Shown here in pieces: positions 38,389 through 48,178 of a stretch of DNA of 64,000 bases. A program made the translations under genes and the position numbers. The notes beneath the pieces were generated by a model. That model ran no database searches. It was not told the origin of the DNA and saw only the letters and a list, made by a program, of their open reading frames with translations. Origin of the DNA: Shewanella sp. MTB7 (lineage in GTDB: Bacteria > Pseudomonadota > Gammaproteobacteria > Enterobacterales > Shewanellaceae); contig NZ_CP085636.1 of assembly GCF_027571385.1 (NCBI RefSeq), forward strand, positions 2,604,001-2,668,000. Reading direction: 5' to 3'. Position 1 is the stretch's first letter; each line of letters starts with the position of its first letter.

Positions 38389-39135
38389 ATGAGCGTAAGT
38401 ATAGATTTAACTGGAAAAGTGGCTTTAGTTACTGGTGCGAGTCGTGGTATTGGTCGTGCGGTTGCAGAAACACTAGTAGCAGCAGGTGCAAGAGTTATTG
38501 GCACCGCGACGAGTGAGCGTGGCGCAGCTGCGATTCAAGAGTACTTAGGTGATAATGGTCTAGGCTTAGTTTTGAATGTAACAGATAGCCAATCTGTTAC
38601 TGATTTGTTTGCTGCAATAAAAGAGAAAGAGGGCGATGTTAGTATTCTTGTTAACAACGCTGGTATTACTCGTGATAATTTACTGATGCGGATGAAAGAA
38701 GATGAGTGGGGTGATATTATAGATACCAACTTAACATCGATATTTCGCACCTCAAAAGCCGTTATGCGTTCTATGATGAAAAAACGTCATGGTCGCATTA
38801 TCAATATAGGCTCTGTTGTAGGCTCTATGGGAAATCCAGGCCAAACAAACTACTGCGCAGCTAAAGCTGGATTGATAGGATTTACAAAATCTCTTGCAAG
38901 AGAGGTTGCATCTCGTCAAATAACAGTGAATGCTATTGCTCCTGGATTTATCCAGACAGACATGACTGATGAGCTGACTGAAGAGCAGCAGCAAGGTATC
39001 ATGTCGCAGGTGCCGATGGCGAGACTTGGACAAGCACAAGAGATCGCCAGTGCTGTACTATTTTTAGCTTCGGACTCTGCTGCATACATTACTGGAGAAA
39101 CTCTCCATGTAAATGGTGGCATGTACATGGTTTAA
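38389..39135 (+). CDS. fabG: 3-oxoacyl-ACP reductase
   Basis: The 248-residue short-chain dehydrogenase reduces 3-oxoacyl-ACP with NADPH. It shows ALVTGASRGIGRAVA, LVNNAGITRDNLLMRM, the Ser-Tyr-Lys set in GSVVGSMGNPGQTNYCAAKAG (Tyr-x-x-x-Lys) and the C-terminal YITGETLHVNGGMYM. AGGAGA precedes the start. Confidence 0.98.
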   Translation: MSVSIDLTGKVALVTGASRGIGRAVAETLVAAGARVIGTATSERGAAAIQEYLGDNGLGLVLNVTDSQSVTDLFAAIKEKEGDVSILVNNAGITRDNLLMRMKEDEWGDIIDTNLTSIFRTSKAVMRSMMKKRHGRIINIGSVVGSMGNPGQTNYCAAKAGLIGFTKSLAREVASRQITVNAIAPGFIQTDMTDELTEEQQQGIMSQVPMARLGQAQEIASAVLFLASDSAAYITGETLHVNGGMYMV

Positions 39136-39196
39136 AGGGTGATATAAAAGCGGCAGCACTTTATTTTATTGATATTTAGTGTCAATATAGAGCCAT

Positions 39197-39217
39197 TTTC
39201 GTGGTTAGACCACGAAA
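39197..39217. promoter_or_regulatory. Hairpin in the fabG-acpP gap
   Basis: TTTCGTGGT-TAG-ACCACGAAA is a perfect 9-bp hairpin without U-tract, 80 bp before acpP. Downstream, TTGCAA (39225-39230) and TAAACT (39247-39252) could be an acpP promoter. The hairpin may be a processing site separating fabG from the highly expressed acpP. Confidence 0.5.
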
Positions 39218-39298
39218 GTTAAGCTTGCAATGTGTGTCAAATTGAATAAACTACTCGCAATCTTACGCAAGTGCGTAATTTGAATAGGAAAGAAACTA

Positions 39299-39532
39299 AT
39301 GAGCAACATCGAAGAACGTGTAAAGAAAATCATTATTGAGCAACTAGGTGTTAAAGAGGAAGACGTTAAGTCTGCTGCATCTTTCGTTGACGACTTGGGT
39401 GCAGATTCTCTGGACACGGTTGAGTTGGTTATGGCTCTAGAAGAAGAGTTTGATACCGAGATCCCTGATGAAGAAGCTGAAAAGATCACTACTGTTCAAG
39501 CAGCAGTTGATTACGTTTCAAAGAATCAGTAA
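39299..39532 (+). CDS. acpP: Acyl carrier protein
   Basis: The 77-residue acidic protein carries the phosphopantetheine Ser in [18 protein letters not shown]. The N-terminus [18 protein letters not shown] and the C-terminal helix [12 protein letters not shown] are standard. It is the shared acyl carrier for the surrounding fab enzymes. The start is preceded by AGGAAAG. Confidence 0.99.
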   Translation: MSNIEERVKKIIIEQLGVKEEDVKSAASFVDDLGADSLDTVELVMALEEEFDTEIPDEEAEKITTVQAAVDYVSKNQ

Positions 39533-39545
39533 TCCTGAATTCTAG

Positions 39546-39576
39546 AAAACAGGCAGCATTTATGCTGCCTGTTTTT
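39546..39576 (+). terminator. Intrinsic terminator after acpP
   Basis: AAAACAGGCAGCA-TTTA-TGCTGCCTGTTTT with flanking U-run; it separates acpP from fabF, allowing higher acpP transcript levels. Confidence 0.9.
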
Positions 39577-39704
39577 GTTTCTGGCTCTTGGAAATTGCGT
39601 GTTCCCTTCACTAGTATTTTAATTTCTAACGGCTCAGAACTCACATTATTTAGAAGTAAATAGATACTTCAATCATGTTTAACTCAGTACATAAAGGTGA
39701 AAAC

Positions 39705-40943
39705 GTGTCTAAACGTCGTGTAGTCGTAACAGGCCTTGGCCTGATCACCCCAGTAGGTAATACCGTTGATTCAAGTTGGGAAGCGCTGCTTGCTGGCAAA
39801 AGCGGTATCACCTCGATAACCAAATTTGATGCTAGCGAGTTCACTACTCGTTTTAGCGGCTCAGTCAAAGATTTTGATGCTGAGCAATACATGTCCCGTA
39901 AAGATGCCCGTAAGATGGATCTCTTTATTCAATACGGCATGGCAGCAGGAATACAAGCTGTGACTGATTCAGGTCTGGATATGGATAAGATAGATCCTGC
40001 CAGAGTCGGTGTTGCTATTGGTTCTGGTATGGGTGGTATGCCATTGATTGAGCAAGGACACAGCGCTTTATTAAAAGGTGGTCCTCGTAAAATATCTCCA
40101 TTTTTCGTACCCAGTACCATTATTAACATGATCTCAGGTCACATTTCTATCAAATATGGTATGACAGGTCCTAATTTTGCCGTAACAACAGCCTGTACTA
40201 CAGGTGTGCATAATATTGGGTTTGCAGCTAGAACTATCGCTTACGGTGATGCAGACGTGATGGTGGCAGGCGGCGCTGAAGATGTAACTTGCCCACTCGC
40301 CGTTGGAGGTTTTGCCTCGGCGAAAGCGTTGTCGACTCGTAATGATGATCCACAAGCGGCTTCCCGTCCTTGGGATAAAGACCGTGATGGTTTTGTTATT
40401 GGTGACGGCGCTGGTGTGATGATTTTGGAAGAGTATGAACATGCCAAAGCCCGCGGTGCAACCATTTATGGTGAGCTTGTCGGTTTTGGTATGAGTGGTG
40501 ATGCATTTCATATGACATCGCCTCCAGCCGATGGTGCAGGTGCTGCGGCTGCTATGGTCAATGCCATCAATGATGCAAAGCTTGCTAGAGAGCAGATTGG
40601 CTATATCAATGCTCATGGTACTTCGACGCCAGCAGGTGATAAAGCTGAAGTGGCGGCGATCAAGTCAGTATTTGGCGAACATGCACATAATCTGTTGGTT
40701 AGTTCAACTAAGTCTATGACAGGTCATTTATTAGGTGCAGCGGGTTCAGTTGAGGCCATTATTACTTTGCTTGCCCTTAGAGACCAAATTATTCCACCGA
40801 CCTTGAACTTAGACAATCCAGATGAGGGTTTTGATCTCGACTTTGTGCCTCATTCTGCACGTAAACATGAATTCGAGTATGCCTTATGTAACTCATTTGG
40901 CTTTGGTGGTACTAACGGCTCTCTTCTATTTAAGAAAGCCTGA
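39705..40943 (+). CDS. fabF: 3-oxoacyl-ACP synthase II
   Basis: The 412-residue elongating condensing enzyme has Cys in [13 protein letters not shown], His in [11 protein letters not shown] and His in [14 protein letters not shown]. The frame is open from an ATG at 39675, but that codon lacks a ribosome binding site; the GTG at 39705 has AAAGGTG before it and gives the family start [12 protein letters not shown]. Unlike in E. coli, pabC does not follow; a terminator does. Confidence 0.98.
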   Translation: MSKRRVVVTGLGLITPVGNTVDSSWEALLAGKSGITSITKFDASEFTTRFSGSVKDFDAEQYMSRKDARKMDLFIQYGMAAGIQAVTDSGLDMDKIDPARVGVAIGSGMGGMPLIEQGHSALLKGGPRKISPFFVPSTIINMISGHISIKYGMTGPNFAVTTACTTGVHNIGFAARTIAYGDADVMVAGGAEDVTCPLAVGGFASAKALSTRNDDPQAASRPWDKDRDGFVIGDGAGVMILEEYEHAKARGATIYGELVGFGMSGDAFHMTSPPADGAGAAAAMVNAINDAKLAREQIGYINAHGTSTPAGDKAEVAAIKSVFGEHAHNLLVSSTKSMTGHLLGAAGSVEAIITLLALRDQIIPPTLNLDNPDEGFDLDFVPHSARKHEFEYALCNSFGFGGTNGSLLFKKA

Positions 40944-40975
40944 AGTTAATATTCGTTAATACTGATTTTTAAGAG

Positions 40976-41001
40976 AAAAAGCGCCTATATGGCGCTTTTT
41001 T
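40976..41001 (+). terminator. Intrinsic terminator of fabF
   Basis: AAAAAGCGCC-TATAT-GGCGCTTTTTT, about 30 bp after the fabF stop. Confidence 0.92.
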
Positions 41002-41137
41002 ATGTTAGATCTGTTTTTAGATTAACGCTAAATATCCTTTTGATTAACCTTAGTTCATATTCGATTAATCTCTTGGAAGCCTTATGAGATAGGCAGATAC
41101 TGTGATTCTTAAAATATAGCCTCAGGACAGATCTAAC

Positions 41138-41506
41138 ATGTTAAACCTAATCGTTGTTCCATTAATGCCATTGGTCGGCGCTTTAACTGCTAATTTGAAT
41201 GAATTGATCCGAGGTGAATCTGCTCAACAGCACCCTAAAATGTCGATTGGAGTAAAAACGTTTAGCTTAGCAGTGGCTGGGTTTGCCGTGGTTTGGTTTG
41301 CCCTGTTGATCACAGCTATATATACAAGTGGAAATATTAGTACACGTGCCGGTGTGGAAGTGTTGATGCTTTTTCTTGTTGGTTTTGGCTTAACAGTTGT
41401 TTTCAAAGCATCACGTTTTATCAGTGATAGCGCTCAGTTGTGGATCTATCGATTGGCATTACCTATCATCCTACTCTCAAGCGCGTTAGTGATACAATTT
41501 GGCTGA
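41138..41506 (+). CDS. Small integral membrane protein, unknown function
   Basis: The 122-residue protein has hydrophobic segments at about residues 1-18, 40-64, 72-92 and 103-121, so it is predicted to span the inner membrane three or four times. No motif I can name is present. It sits between fabF and an acyl-CoA thioesterase, separated from the latter by 86 bp, and may be co-transcribed with it. The start is ATG; AGGA is about 14 nt upstream, rather far. Confidence 0.65.
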   Translation: MLNLIVVPLMPLVGALTANLNELIRGESAQQHPKMSIGVKTFSLAVAGFAVVWFALLITAIYTSGNISTRAGVEVLMLFLVGFGLTVVFKASRFISDSAQLWIYRLALPIILLSSALVIQFG

Positions 41507-41592
41507 TCTGATACTCATCAATAGATAACTTGTACTGTCTATTCAATTTTTGTCGTACAATTAATATTATTCTAAATGAATTTGAGATAGTT

Positions 41593-42069
41593 ATGGCTGG
41601 AATAGAGCGCCAAGTAACCCTAAGATTTCTTGCTGAACCCGCAGATGTAAATTTTGGTGGCAAAGTTCACGGCGGCGCAGTGATGAAATGGATCGATCTC
41701 GCGGCTTATGCTTGCGCTGCTGCGTGGAGCGGTAAATACTGCATCACAGCTTATGCTGGCGGAATACGGTTTGTAAAACCTATTCATGTGGGTAATATTG
41801 TCGAGACCAGTGCCAAAGTTATTTACACCGGTCGTTCCTCAATGCATCTGGCAATCGATGTGAAAGCGGGAGATCCTAAGCATCCTGAACGTTATTTAAC
41901 AACACACTGTATTGTTATTATGGTTGCTGTCGATGACGAAGGTAAACCTACCGATGTTCCTGAGTGGAAACCGCTGTTCGATGAAGATATTGCCCTTAGG
42001 GATTCGGCAATACGCTTGATGGAGATGCGCAAAAAAATAGGCGCGGAGATGGAAGCTCACATTAAATAA
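41593..42069 (+). CDS. Acyl-CoA thioesterase, hotdog fold (YciA/YkhA-like)
   Basis: The 158-residue protein has the hotdog signature NFGGKVHGGAVMKWIDLAAYACA with the catalytic Asp, then ITAYAGGIRFVKPIHVGNIV and THCIVIMVAVDDEGKP, typical of bacterial acyl-CoA hydrolases related to cytosolic ACOT7. The frame is open for 21 codons upstream, but the ATG at 41593 gives the conserved N-terminus. It would release free acid from acyl-CoA; chain-length preference is unknown. Confidence 0.92.
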   Translation: MAGIERQVTLRFLAEPADVNFGGKVHGGAVMKWIDLAAYACAAAWSGKYCITAYAGGIRFVKPIHVGNIVETSAKVIYTGRSSMHLAIDVKAGDPKHPERYLTTHCIVIMVAVDDEGKPTDVPEWKPLFDEDIALRDSAIRLMEMRKKIGAEMEAHIK

Positions 42070-42093
42070 TCGTTTATGTTAATCAGTTTATAT

Positions 42094-42122
42094 AAAAAAG
42101 ACGCGTTTACGCGTCTTTTTTT
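42094..42122 (+). terminator. Intrinsic terminator of the thioesterase gene
   Basis: AAAAAAGACGCG-TTTA-CGCGTCTTTTTTT, 25 bp after the stop. Confidence 0.92.
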
Positions 42123-42276
42123 ATGTCTCAAATTAGGTTCTCTAATCAAGGGTATATTTGACATTTTCATAGGATAAAACAGCATATTATTGTGTTGCCC
42201 ATTTAGGTATGATTAATAAAAATTAACTCGAAAAGTTACGTCGTTAAAAATTGTATCCAACTCAATAGGAATAAAA

Positions 42277-43149
42277 ATGGCAAAAGTAGCATTTATTGGC
42301 TTAGGCGTAATGGGTTATCCGATGGCGGGACACTTAGTTAACTATGGCCATGAAGTGACGGTCTATAACCGCACTCAAGCACGAGCCGATGCTTGGGAAG
42401 CTGAGTTTGGTGGGACATCTGAACTGTCACCATATGAAGCAGCTAAAGATAAAGAGTTTGTTTTTGTTTGCGTGGGCAATGATGACGATCTTCGTCAAGT
42501 CATCTTAGGTGAGACTGGGGTGTTGAATGGAATGAGCATCGGGACTATTTTGGTTGATCACACCACCGCATCTGCTGATGTAGCCAGAGAGATAGGTGCA
42601 TTAGCAGCCACTAAACAGATTGGCTTTCTTGATGCACCAGTATCTGGTGGACAAGCTGGTGCTGAAAAAGGCAAGTTAACGGTAATGACTGGCGGAGATG
42701 AAGTCATTTTCGCAAGGACGAAACCTGTCATAGAAGCCTATGCTCTTTGTGTTGAGTTACTGGGCGAAATAGGCGCAGGTCAGTTGACTAAGATGGTTAA
42801 CCAAATCTGTATTGCAGGTGTGGTGCAAGGCTTGGCAGAAGGGCTTCATTTTGCCCGTAATGCTGGACTCGATGGCGAGAAAGTCGTTGCGGTGATAAGT
42901 AAAGGTGCTGCGCAGTCTTGGCAGATGGAAAACCGCTATCAAACCATGTGGCAGGGAGAGTATAACTTAGGATTTGCTGTCGATTGGATGCGAAAAGATC
43001 TCAATATTGCACTAAATGAAGCCCGTAAAAATGGTTCACGATTACCACTTACTGCACTGGTTGATCAATTTTACTCTGAAGTTCAGGCAAGCGGAGGTAA
43101 CCGATGGGATACCTCAAGTTTATTGGCTAGGCTTGAAAAGAATCGATAA
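42277..43149 (+). CDS. NAD(P)-dependent beta-hydroxyacid dehydrogenase
   Basis: The 290-residue protein belongs to the 3-hydroxyisobutyrate/tartronate semialdehyde dehydrogenase family. It has the Rossmann loop IGLGVMGYPMAGHL, the substrate motif DAPVSGGQAGAEKGKLTVM and the catalytic Lys in LTKMVNQICIAG. The C-terminal helical domain ends DTSSLLARLEK. Its exact substrate is undetermined. It is a single gene with a ribosome binding site AGGA. Confidence 0.9.
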   Translation: MAKVAFIGLGVMGYPMAGHLVNYGHEVTVYNRTQARADAWEAEFGGTSELSPYEAAKDKEFVFVCVGNDDDLRQVILGETGVLNGMSIGTILVDHTTASADVAREIGALAATKQIGFLDAPVSGGQAGAEKGKLTVMTGGDEVIFARTKPVIEAYALCVELLGEIGAGQLTKMVNQICIAGVVQGLAEGLHFARNAGLDGEKVVAVISKGAAQSWQMENRYQTMWQGEYNLGFAVDWMRKDLNIALNEARKNGSRLPLTALVDQFYSEVQASGGNRWDTSSLLARLEKNR

Positions 43150-43161
43150 TAATGAATATCG

Positions 43162-43187
43162 AAAAGGACTGAAAATACAGTCCTTTT
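43162..43187. terminator. Bidirectional terminator between dehydrogenase and cdd
   Basis: AAAAGGACTG-AAAATA-CAGTCCTTTT lies between convergent genes, with U-rich ends on both strands. Confidence 0.85.
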
Positions 43188-43206
43188 GTTAAACATCAAG
43201 CGAGAG

Positions 43207-44100
43207 CTAGGCTGCAGGCTCTAAAACAATATGTTCTAACTGTACCGCAGCTACCGCATGTAATGCGTCCATCGTAGCCCCAACTAAAGAGATTTTGCCA
43301 TGAGCTGATTCGATCAGCACCGCGCGGTTTATTTCACTGAACTCTCGATTATGTCTTGCCATGGTTGAGAGTGCCATCTGCATCGGTAACATCGAAGGAT
43401 TAAAAGCTGCATTTTCAGCATAGCGACCACAGTAAGTTGCACCATCTTTAGTTTCCAACACTACGGCTGCGTAGCAGTTGGTATAGGGTGCATAGCTTAA
43501 ACCTGCATGATCCAAAGCTTCGATAATCATTGGATCTGAACTATCTAAGCTGAGTTCATGTTGCTGCTTAGATAACAATGGTTCTGTGACATTGAGATCA
43601 CTCGGACCAAATGCATAGGGAAGGTAATGGGATAAGGGTTGAGCCTTTTGCTCTGGTAGGTGGATCACGACCTTTTGTCCTTCTACCATCTCATTCATAA
43701 ACTGGCGGCAGTGACCACATGGAGAGAAGTTCACAATGACATCTAAAATCTGACGTTCGCCGTTGAGCCAAGCATGACTGATGGCACTTTGCTCCGCATG
43801 AACAGAGTGAAACAGCGCTTCACCGCAAAGTTCTAGGTTCGCGCCCATGTAGATATCGCCGCTTTTGCCTTTGGCGATAGCACCAACATGAAATTCACTG
43901 ATAGGTGGCTTAGCAAGTGCTGCTGCAATCGGCAGTAGCGCCAGAAGAAGTTCATTCTCCTCTAATTGACTTTTACTCGCTAGCATAGTGAGTTGTTGAG
44001 CATCAATATGTCCTGCAAAGTCAGTATTAAGCAGAGGTATTAATGCATCTGATAACGATTTTGGTAACTGAGCTATGCACTTTATAAATCTATCTTGCAT
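43207..44100 (-). CDS. cdd: Cytidine deaminase
   Basis: The 297-residue protein has the same two-domain size as E. coli Cdd (294). The zinc site is intact in [14 protein letters not shown] and [14 protein letters not shown], with the catalytic Glu in HAE. The C-terminal half is a degenerate second domain. It deaminates cytidine and deoxycytidine in pyrimidine salvage, together with udk in this window. It is monocistronic. Confidence 0.97.
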   Translation of the reverse strand: MQDRFIKCIAQLPKSLSDALIPLLNTDFAGHIDAQQLTMLASKSQLEENELLLALLPIAAALAKPPISEFHVGAIAKGKSGDIYMGANLELCGEALFHSVHAEQSAISHAWLNGERQILDVIVNFSPCGHCRQFMNEMVEGQKVVIHLPEQKAQPLSHYLPYAFGPSDLNVTEPLLSKQQHELSLDSSDPMIIEALDHAGLSYAPYTNCYAAVVLETKDGATYCGRYAENAAFNPSMLPMQMALSTMARHNREFSEINRAVLIESAHGKISLVGATMDALHAVAAVQLEHIVLEPAA

Positions 44101-44195
44101 ATTCTAGATCCTATAATTGTTAAGCTAATGAACCACAGTTTAGTAATGGGTGTGCATTCTTAATGAGATCGCTATCTCATTTAGCGATTTACACC

Positions 44196-45644
44196 TTATA
44201 AGTTACTAAGGTAATGACATAAAGCTGTCAGTAGTTTCTGTTTGTCTTCATTTTGTGATGTTTCATTAACCAAATTTTCTAGCTTGAACATATAGTCAGG
44301 ATCATTAAGCCTGTTTTGACAGAACTCTCTCCATCTCATCGACTCTGAATCATCAAAGAGTTCAGGGTAATTACGGCCACGATACCTAAAGAGCATCTCT
44401 TTAAGTCGACTATCATCGAAGTGTAGTTCAAGGGCGGCTAAGTTTTGCGGTAACGTATGACGGATGATTTCCATCTTAGCTTTGTCGGCTGAGCTAAAGA
44501 ATCCACCGCTATAAAGTTGTAGATCAGGATCTGTCGAACTAGATTCATATTCAACGTCAAATACGGACACTAGCTTTTCCCTTAATTCAGGGTGTTGCTT
44601 AAGTAATTTATACTGCTCTCTGGCAAAGACTTTATCGATATCGAGTCGCTGTGCGTTCTCATCGGTTAATATTTTTGTCGACGCAATAAAAGGACATTTA
44701 TTGATATGTACTTGCTTAACACTGATGGGGAGCTCATCGGGAGCAAGATCAGCACGTCTGGTATACATGCGTTCTCTTATTTGCTCTACATCCAGTTCAA
44801 TCAGAGGCGTGATATCCATGGCCAAGTTTACGCAGATGATGGCATTTTTATTGGTTGAATGATGGGCTACTGGCGCAATGATGGTGGTGCAGCCATGAAG
44901 TGAGCTGATCTTTGAACTGACATGGATAAGAGGTTGCATGTTGAGCACATCAATTAGCTTTGATACTTCTTGTTTTTTTCTTAGTCCAAAGAAGTAATCA
45001 AATAGCTTTGGTTGTTTCTCTTTAATCAGCTTTGCCATATCGATAGTGGCGTAAACATCTGACATGGCATCATGGGCCTTCTCGTGACTCAAACCATTCG
45101 CTTGTGTCAGGTGCTCGAGTTTAAAGCTAGGAGAACCATCCTCTTTTTGAGGCCATTCAATGCCTTCAGGCCTGAAGGCATAACAAGCTCTGACGAGGTC
45201 TATTATATCCCATCGGGAGTTACCTTGTTGCCACTCTCGAGCGTAGGGATCATAAAAGTTTCGATAGAAACCATAGCGAGATACTTCATCGTCAAATCGA
45301 ATAGAGTTATAGCCGGCAACACAGGTATTAGCTTGAGAAAATAGAGTGTGAATTTTGCCAATAAATTCAGCTTCTGGTATCCCTTTTAAATTAGCTAATT
45401 GAGGAGTGATCCCTGTGATTAAGATTGCTTCAGGTGATGGCAGGTAATCATTGGCGACTTTGCAATAAAATGTTTCAGGCTCACCAATAATATTGAGATC
45501 ATAATCGGTTCGGATCCCTGCAAACTGTGAAGGTCTGTCTTTAGCCGGATTGGCACCGAATGTTTCATAATCGTGCCAGAAGATAGTGGGGGTCGCGCTT
45601 GAAGACATAGATGAAGGCTTTTGGAGGTTATTTTGGCTAATCAT
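44196..45644 (-). CDS. sbcB: Exodeoxyribonuclease I
   Basis: The 482-residue DnaQ-fold 3'-5' single-strand exonuclease shows Exo I FWHDYETFGANPAKDRPSQFA, Exo II GYNSIRFDDEVSRYGFYRNF and Exo III AHDAMSDVYATIDMA, followed by the SH3-like and C-terminal domains (VHINKCPF, FFSSADKAKM, FRYRGRNYPE). ATG codons at 45644 and 45608 are both possible; neither has a good ribosome binding site. It degrades ssDNA in recombination and mismatch repair. Confidence 0.96.
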   Translation of the reverse strand: MISQNNLQKPSSMSSSATPTIFWHDYETFGANPAKDRPSQFAGIRTDYDLNIIGEPETFYCKVANDYLPSPEAILITGITPQLANLKGIPEAEFIGKIHTLFSQANTCVAGYNSIRFDDEVSRYGFYRNFYDPYAREWQQGNSRWDIIDLVRACYAFRPEGIEWPQKEDGSPSFKLEHLTQANGLSHEKAHDAMSDVYATIDMAKLIKEKQPKLFDYFFGLRKKQEVSKLIDVLNMQPLIHVSSKISSLHGCTTIIAPVAHHSTNKNAIICVNLAMDITPLIELDVEQIRERMYTRRADLAPDELPISVKQVHINKCPFIASTKILTDENAQRLDIDKVFAREQYKLLKQHPELREKLVSVFDVEYESSSTDPDLQLYSGGFFSSADKAKMEIIRHTLPQNLAALELHFDDSRLKEMLFRYRGRNYPELFDDSESMRWREFCQNRLNDPDYMFKLENLVNETSQNEDKQKLLTALCHYLSNL

Positions 45645-45940
45645 AGCATTGTATTTAGTGGTTTGTCCTTAGTCATCAATAGGGAGGTAAGGCCGATTTC
45701 AGATACTATGGTTTAGATTTTTTTGAATTGAACTGTCAGCCATATGAAATGGTGGACTTACAATGGATATAGAACGAAATGTAGTGGCTGATGATGAATG
45801 GACATAACGCGAATATGTGAAGGTGTCGGTGGCTTTTCCTTAAATGAAGATTTCATACTAAGTCTTAAGTTTGAATTAGTTAGATGGCTGGTGCAAGTAT
45901 TAGAAGCAAGGTACAATCTTTCCTCAATTAGAGGTGTAGT
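45645..45940. other. Intergenic region between divergent sbcB and unknown gene
   Basis: No gene or clear hairpin is seen. It must hold two divergent promoters, which I cannot place with confidence. Confidence 0.4.
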
Positions 45941-46750
45941 ATGTTTGAACCCTTATTAACTCAACCAGAGATTATCACCATAGATAAAAGGTGTCGGTTG
46001 AAAGTGAGTTTGCATGAAAGTACCGCCGATTTTTGTCTGCTTCAAGTGATGAGTGGACATATTGGTGAGTTTATTGTTGTGTCAATAACACCTGATGCTC
46101 TGTCTATCATGGTGAGATTGCATCCATTCTTGTCTGTCAATGTCGAATCATATCCTTTAGATGAACATAAAGCTCTGTCGGTTTTATCCCGCGGAGTAGG
46201 GCAAGGATGGCGACTATTTCCTGGCTTAGGAGTATCACCAATTATGTGTGCTCAAGATTTAAAAGCAGGGGTAGATATTACAGTTTCATTTACTGAGCAT
46301 GCCGATGTAGCACTTGAAAACGAGCCTCAATGGCAGTTGGTACCGCTAGAGAAAGATAGGCGTTTGTTTCATGGCCCCAAAGAGTTATTAATCGCAGAGG
46401 CTTTGGTGGCAAAAGATGTCAGTTATGAACTCTCAAGTCAGCAATTACTGCTAGAAATTTGTGATGTGGAGAATGTTAGAAGAAAGCTCTTACGTTTTAG
46501 TGTCAGTGCTGAAGTTTGTGGTCATCCAGAATTGAATGACAAAATCTCTGATATAGATGCCCAGCTTATTAAGAAAAAACAATGGTTGTCTCAGCGTTAT
46601 CATCATTCTGTCGAACGCCTAAATTGGCAAACATCCGCTAACCATGAGCAAAAACATGATCTGCAATCCAGACAGTTAGAGTATTATAGGCTGCTATCAA
46701 CGACGGCAATTAATGAGATGGTTCAACAGCTCATTAAAGATGAAGATTGA
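45941..46750 (+). CDS. Conserved-looking protein of unknown function
   Basis: The 269-residue protein is not one I recognise. It has no signal peptide or membrane segment. The first two-thirds are mixed beta-type sequence (residues 15-140); the C-terminal third is charged and helical (residues 190-265, DIDAQLIKKKQWLSQRYHH), possibly a coiled coil. Codon use and a normal ATG start support a real gene. It is followed 36 bp later by rlmA on the same strand and may be co-transcribed. Confidence 0.75.
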   Translation: MFEPLLTQPEIITIDKRCRLKVSLHESTADFCLLQVMSGHIGEFIVVSITPDALSIMVRLHPFLSVNVESYPLDEHKALSVLSRGVGQGWRLFPGLGVSPIMCAQDLKAGVDITVSFTEHADVALENEPQWQLVPLEKDRRLFHGPKELLIAEALVAKDVSYELSSQQLLLEICDVENVRRKLLRFSVSAEVCGHPELNDKISDIDAQLIKKKQWLSQRYHHSVERLNWQTSANHEQKHDLQSRQLEYYRLLSTTAINEMVQQLIKDED

Positions 46751-46786
46751 TTAGCCTAGTTTATCTACAATTCGATGGAAGAGATA

Positions 46787-47599
46787 ATGAAATACCTGTG
46801 CCCAATATGTAAGCAAACCTTAACGTTACAAGAGAATACTTGGTATTGTCCAAGTAACCATAGGTTTGATTGTGCTAAAGAGGGGTATGTTAATTTGTTG
46901 CCCGTGCAGAATAAGGGCTCTAAGGATCCTGGTGACAATAAAGAGATGATGTTTGCTCGAAGAGAGTTTTTAAACAAGGGGCATTATCAGGGGTTAAGCG
47001 ATCGAATTAATGAACTTGCATGTTCACATGGTAAGGATGCACGAATCGGTTTAGATATCGGTTGTGGGGAAGGCTATTACAGTCATCGTTTGCAAGAGGC
47101 TTTGTCAGAGTTAGGTGAATTTAAACTGTTGGGGTTAGATATCTCTAAGTCGGCATTAAAGTATGCTTCTAAGCGATATAAAGCGATCGATTTTTGTGTT
47201 GCCAGTGCCTTTGAAATGCCGTTTGCAGATGAAAGTTTCGATCTTATGTTGCGTATTTATGCGCCCTCTTTAGATGAAGAGCTTAGGCGTGTCATCAACA
47301 AGGGTGGGATATTGATTACCGCTTCAGCAGGTAAGCATCACCATTTTGCGCTGAAACAGTTAATTTATGCTGATCCTAAACCGCACATGAGTGAGAGCAG
47401 TCATATTCAAGGATTTGAGCTATTGCACCGTGAAAATTTGGAATCGATAATGATTTTAGAAAATGAAATCGATATCAGTCACTTTCTCAACATGACGCCC
47501 TACAGTTGGAAGCTCACCGACGAACAGAAATCCAAGCTGGTGACTGAAGGGCTTAAATGTGAATTAGACTTTAAAATTGAGGTCTTTAGGGCGGTTTAA
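46787..47599 (+). CDS. rlmA: 23S rRNA (guanine(745)-N(1))-methyltransferase
   Basis: The 270-residue enzyme has an N-terminal zinc site (CPICK, CPSNHRFDCAKEGYVNLLP) and a SAM-binding domain (LDIGCGEGYYSHRL, LLGLDISKSALKYA). LLPVQNKGSKDPGDNKEMM is diagnostic of RlmA(I). The length equals E. coli RlmA (269). ATG codons occur at 46775 and 46787; GGAAGAG before 46787 decides for the second. Confidence 0.95.
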   Translation: MKYLCPICKQTLTLQENTWYCPSNHRFDCAKEGYVNLLPVQNKGSKDPGDNKEMMFARREFLNKGHYQGLSDRINELACSHGKDARIGLDIGCGEGYYSHRLQEALSELGEFKLLGLDISKSALKYASKRYKAIDFCVASAFEMPFADESFDLMLRIYAPSLDEELRRVINKGGILITASAGKHHHFALKQLIYADPKPHMSESSHIQGFELLHRENLESIMILENEIDISHFLNMTPYSWKLTDEQKSKLVTEGLKCELDFKIEVFRAV

Positions 47600-47691
47600 A
47601 AGACCGTTTTTTTTGTTACTGAGCGCTATTTTTTGCTTTGAAGTAAATCAATCCCAAGCTTCAGATAACTCAGTAAAAAGATAATTCACCG

Positions 47692-47719
47692 TTGACATAC
47701 CCCCAGAATGATTTATAGT
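47692..47719 (+). promoter_or_regulatory. sigma70 promoter of the cold-shock gene
   Basis: A consensus -35 TTGACA (47692-47697) and -10 TATAGT (47714-47719) are 16 bp apart. The start at about 47726 gives a leader of roughly 128 nt before the ATG, in keeping with the long thermo-responsive leaders of cspA-type genes. Confidence 0.8.
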
Positions 47720-47853
47720 AGTTGCAGCTCGAAATTTGCATTTATTTCATGTTCCAATACGATTTGTTCGTCCTGTTAACATAAGAAATGTCGGCATTTT
47801 CAAGCTCTACTGCCGTTATAGGCTATATTTTATTAAGTTACAGGATTTATATC

Positions 47854-48060
47854 ATGTCTCAAGTTACTGGCGTTGTTAAGTGGTTCAACTCTGATAAAGG
47901 TTTTGGATTTATCGAGCAAGAGTCTGGTCCAGATGTTTTTGTTCACTTCCGTGCAATCAACTCTGACGGTTTCAAAACTCTTGACGAAGGTCAGAAAGTA
48001 CAATTCACTGTGACTCAAGGTCAGAAAGGTCCACAAGCTGAGAACGTTACTGTCGTTTAA
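47854..48060 (+). CDS. CspA-family cold shock protein
   Basis: The 68-residue OB-fold protein binds single-stranded RNA and DNA. It has RNP1 KGFGFIEQ and RNP2 VFVHF, starts [16 protein letters not shown] and ends AENVTVV. The longer open frame from 47788 is not used: ATG 47854 has AGGA about 9 nt before it and gives the family N-terminus. Which of the several csp paralogues it is cannot be decided here. Confidence 0.95.
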   Translation: MSQVTGVVKWFNSDKGFGFIEQESGPDVFVHFRAINSDGFKTLDEGQKVQFTVTQGQKGPQAENVTVV

Positions 48061-48107
48061 GCTTATGCCTTTGATTAGCTTATAGTTAATCCTAAAGAAT
48101 TCTTAAG

Positions 48108-48134
48108 AGCTGCGATTTATCGCAGCTTTTTTTT
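48108..48134 (+). terminator. Intrinsic terminator of the cold-shock gene
   Basis: AGCTGCGA-TTTA-TCGCAGCT followed by seven T. Confidence 0.95.
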
Positions 48135-48178
48135 GTGTCAAATAAACTGATATTTTTCTTCACTTAACCTCTTCATAT

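Noticed and set aside
40134..40616. 160-codon minus-strand frame
   Set aside because: Lies wholly inside fabF on the opposite strand, with unlikely composition (rich in Cys, His, Thr); shadow of a real gene.
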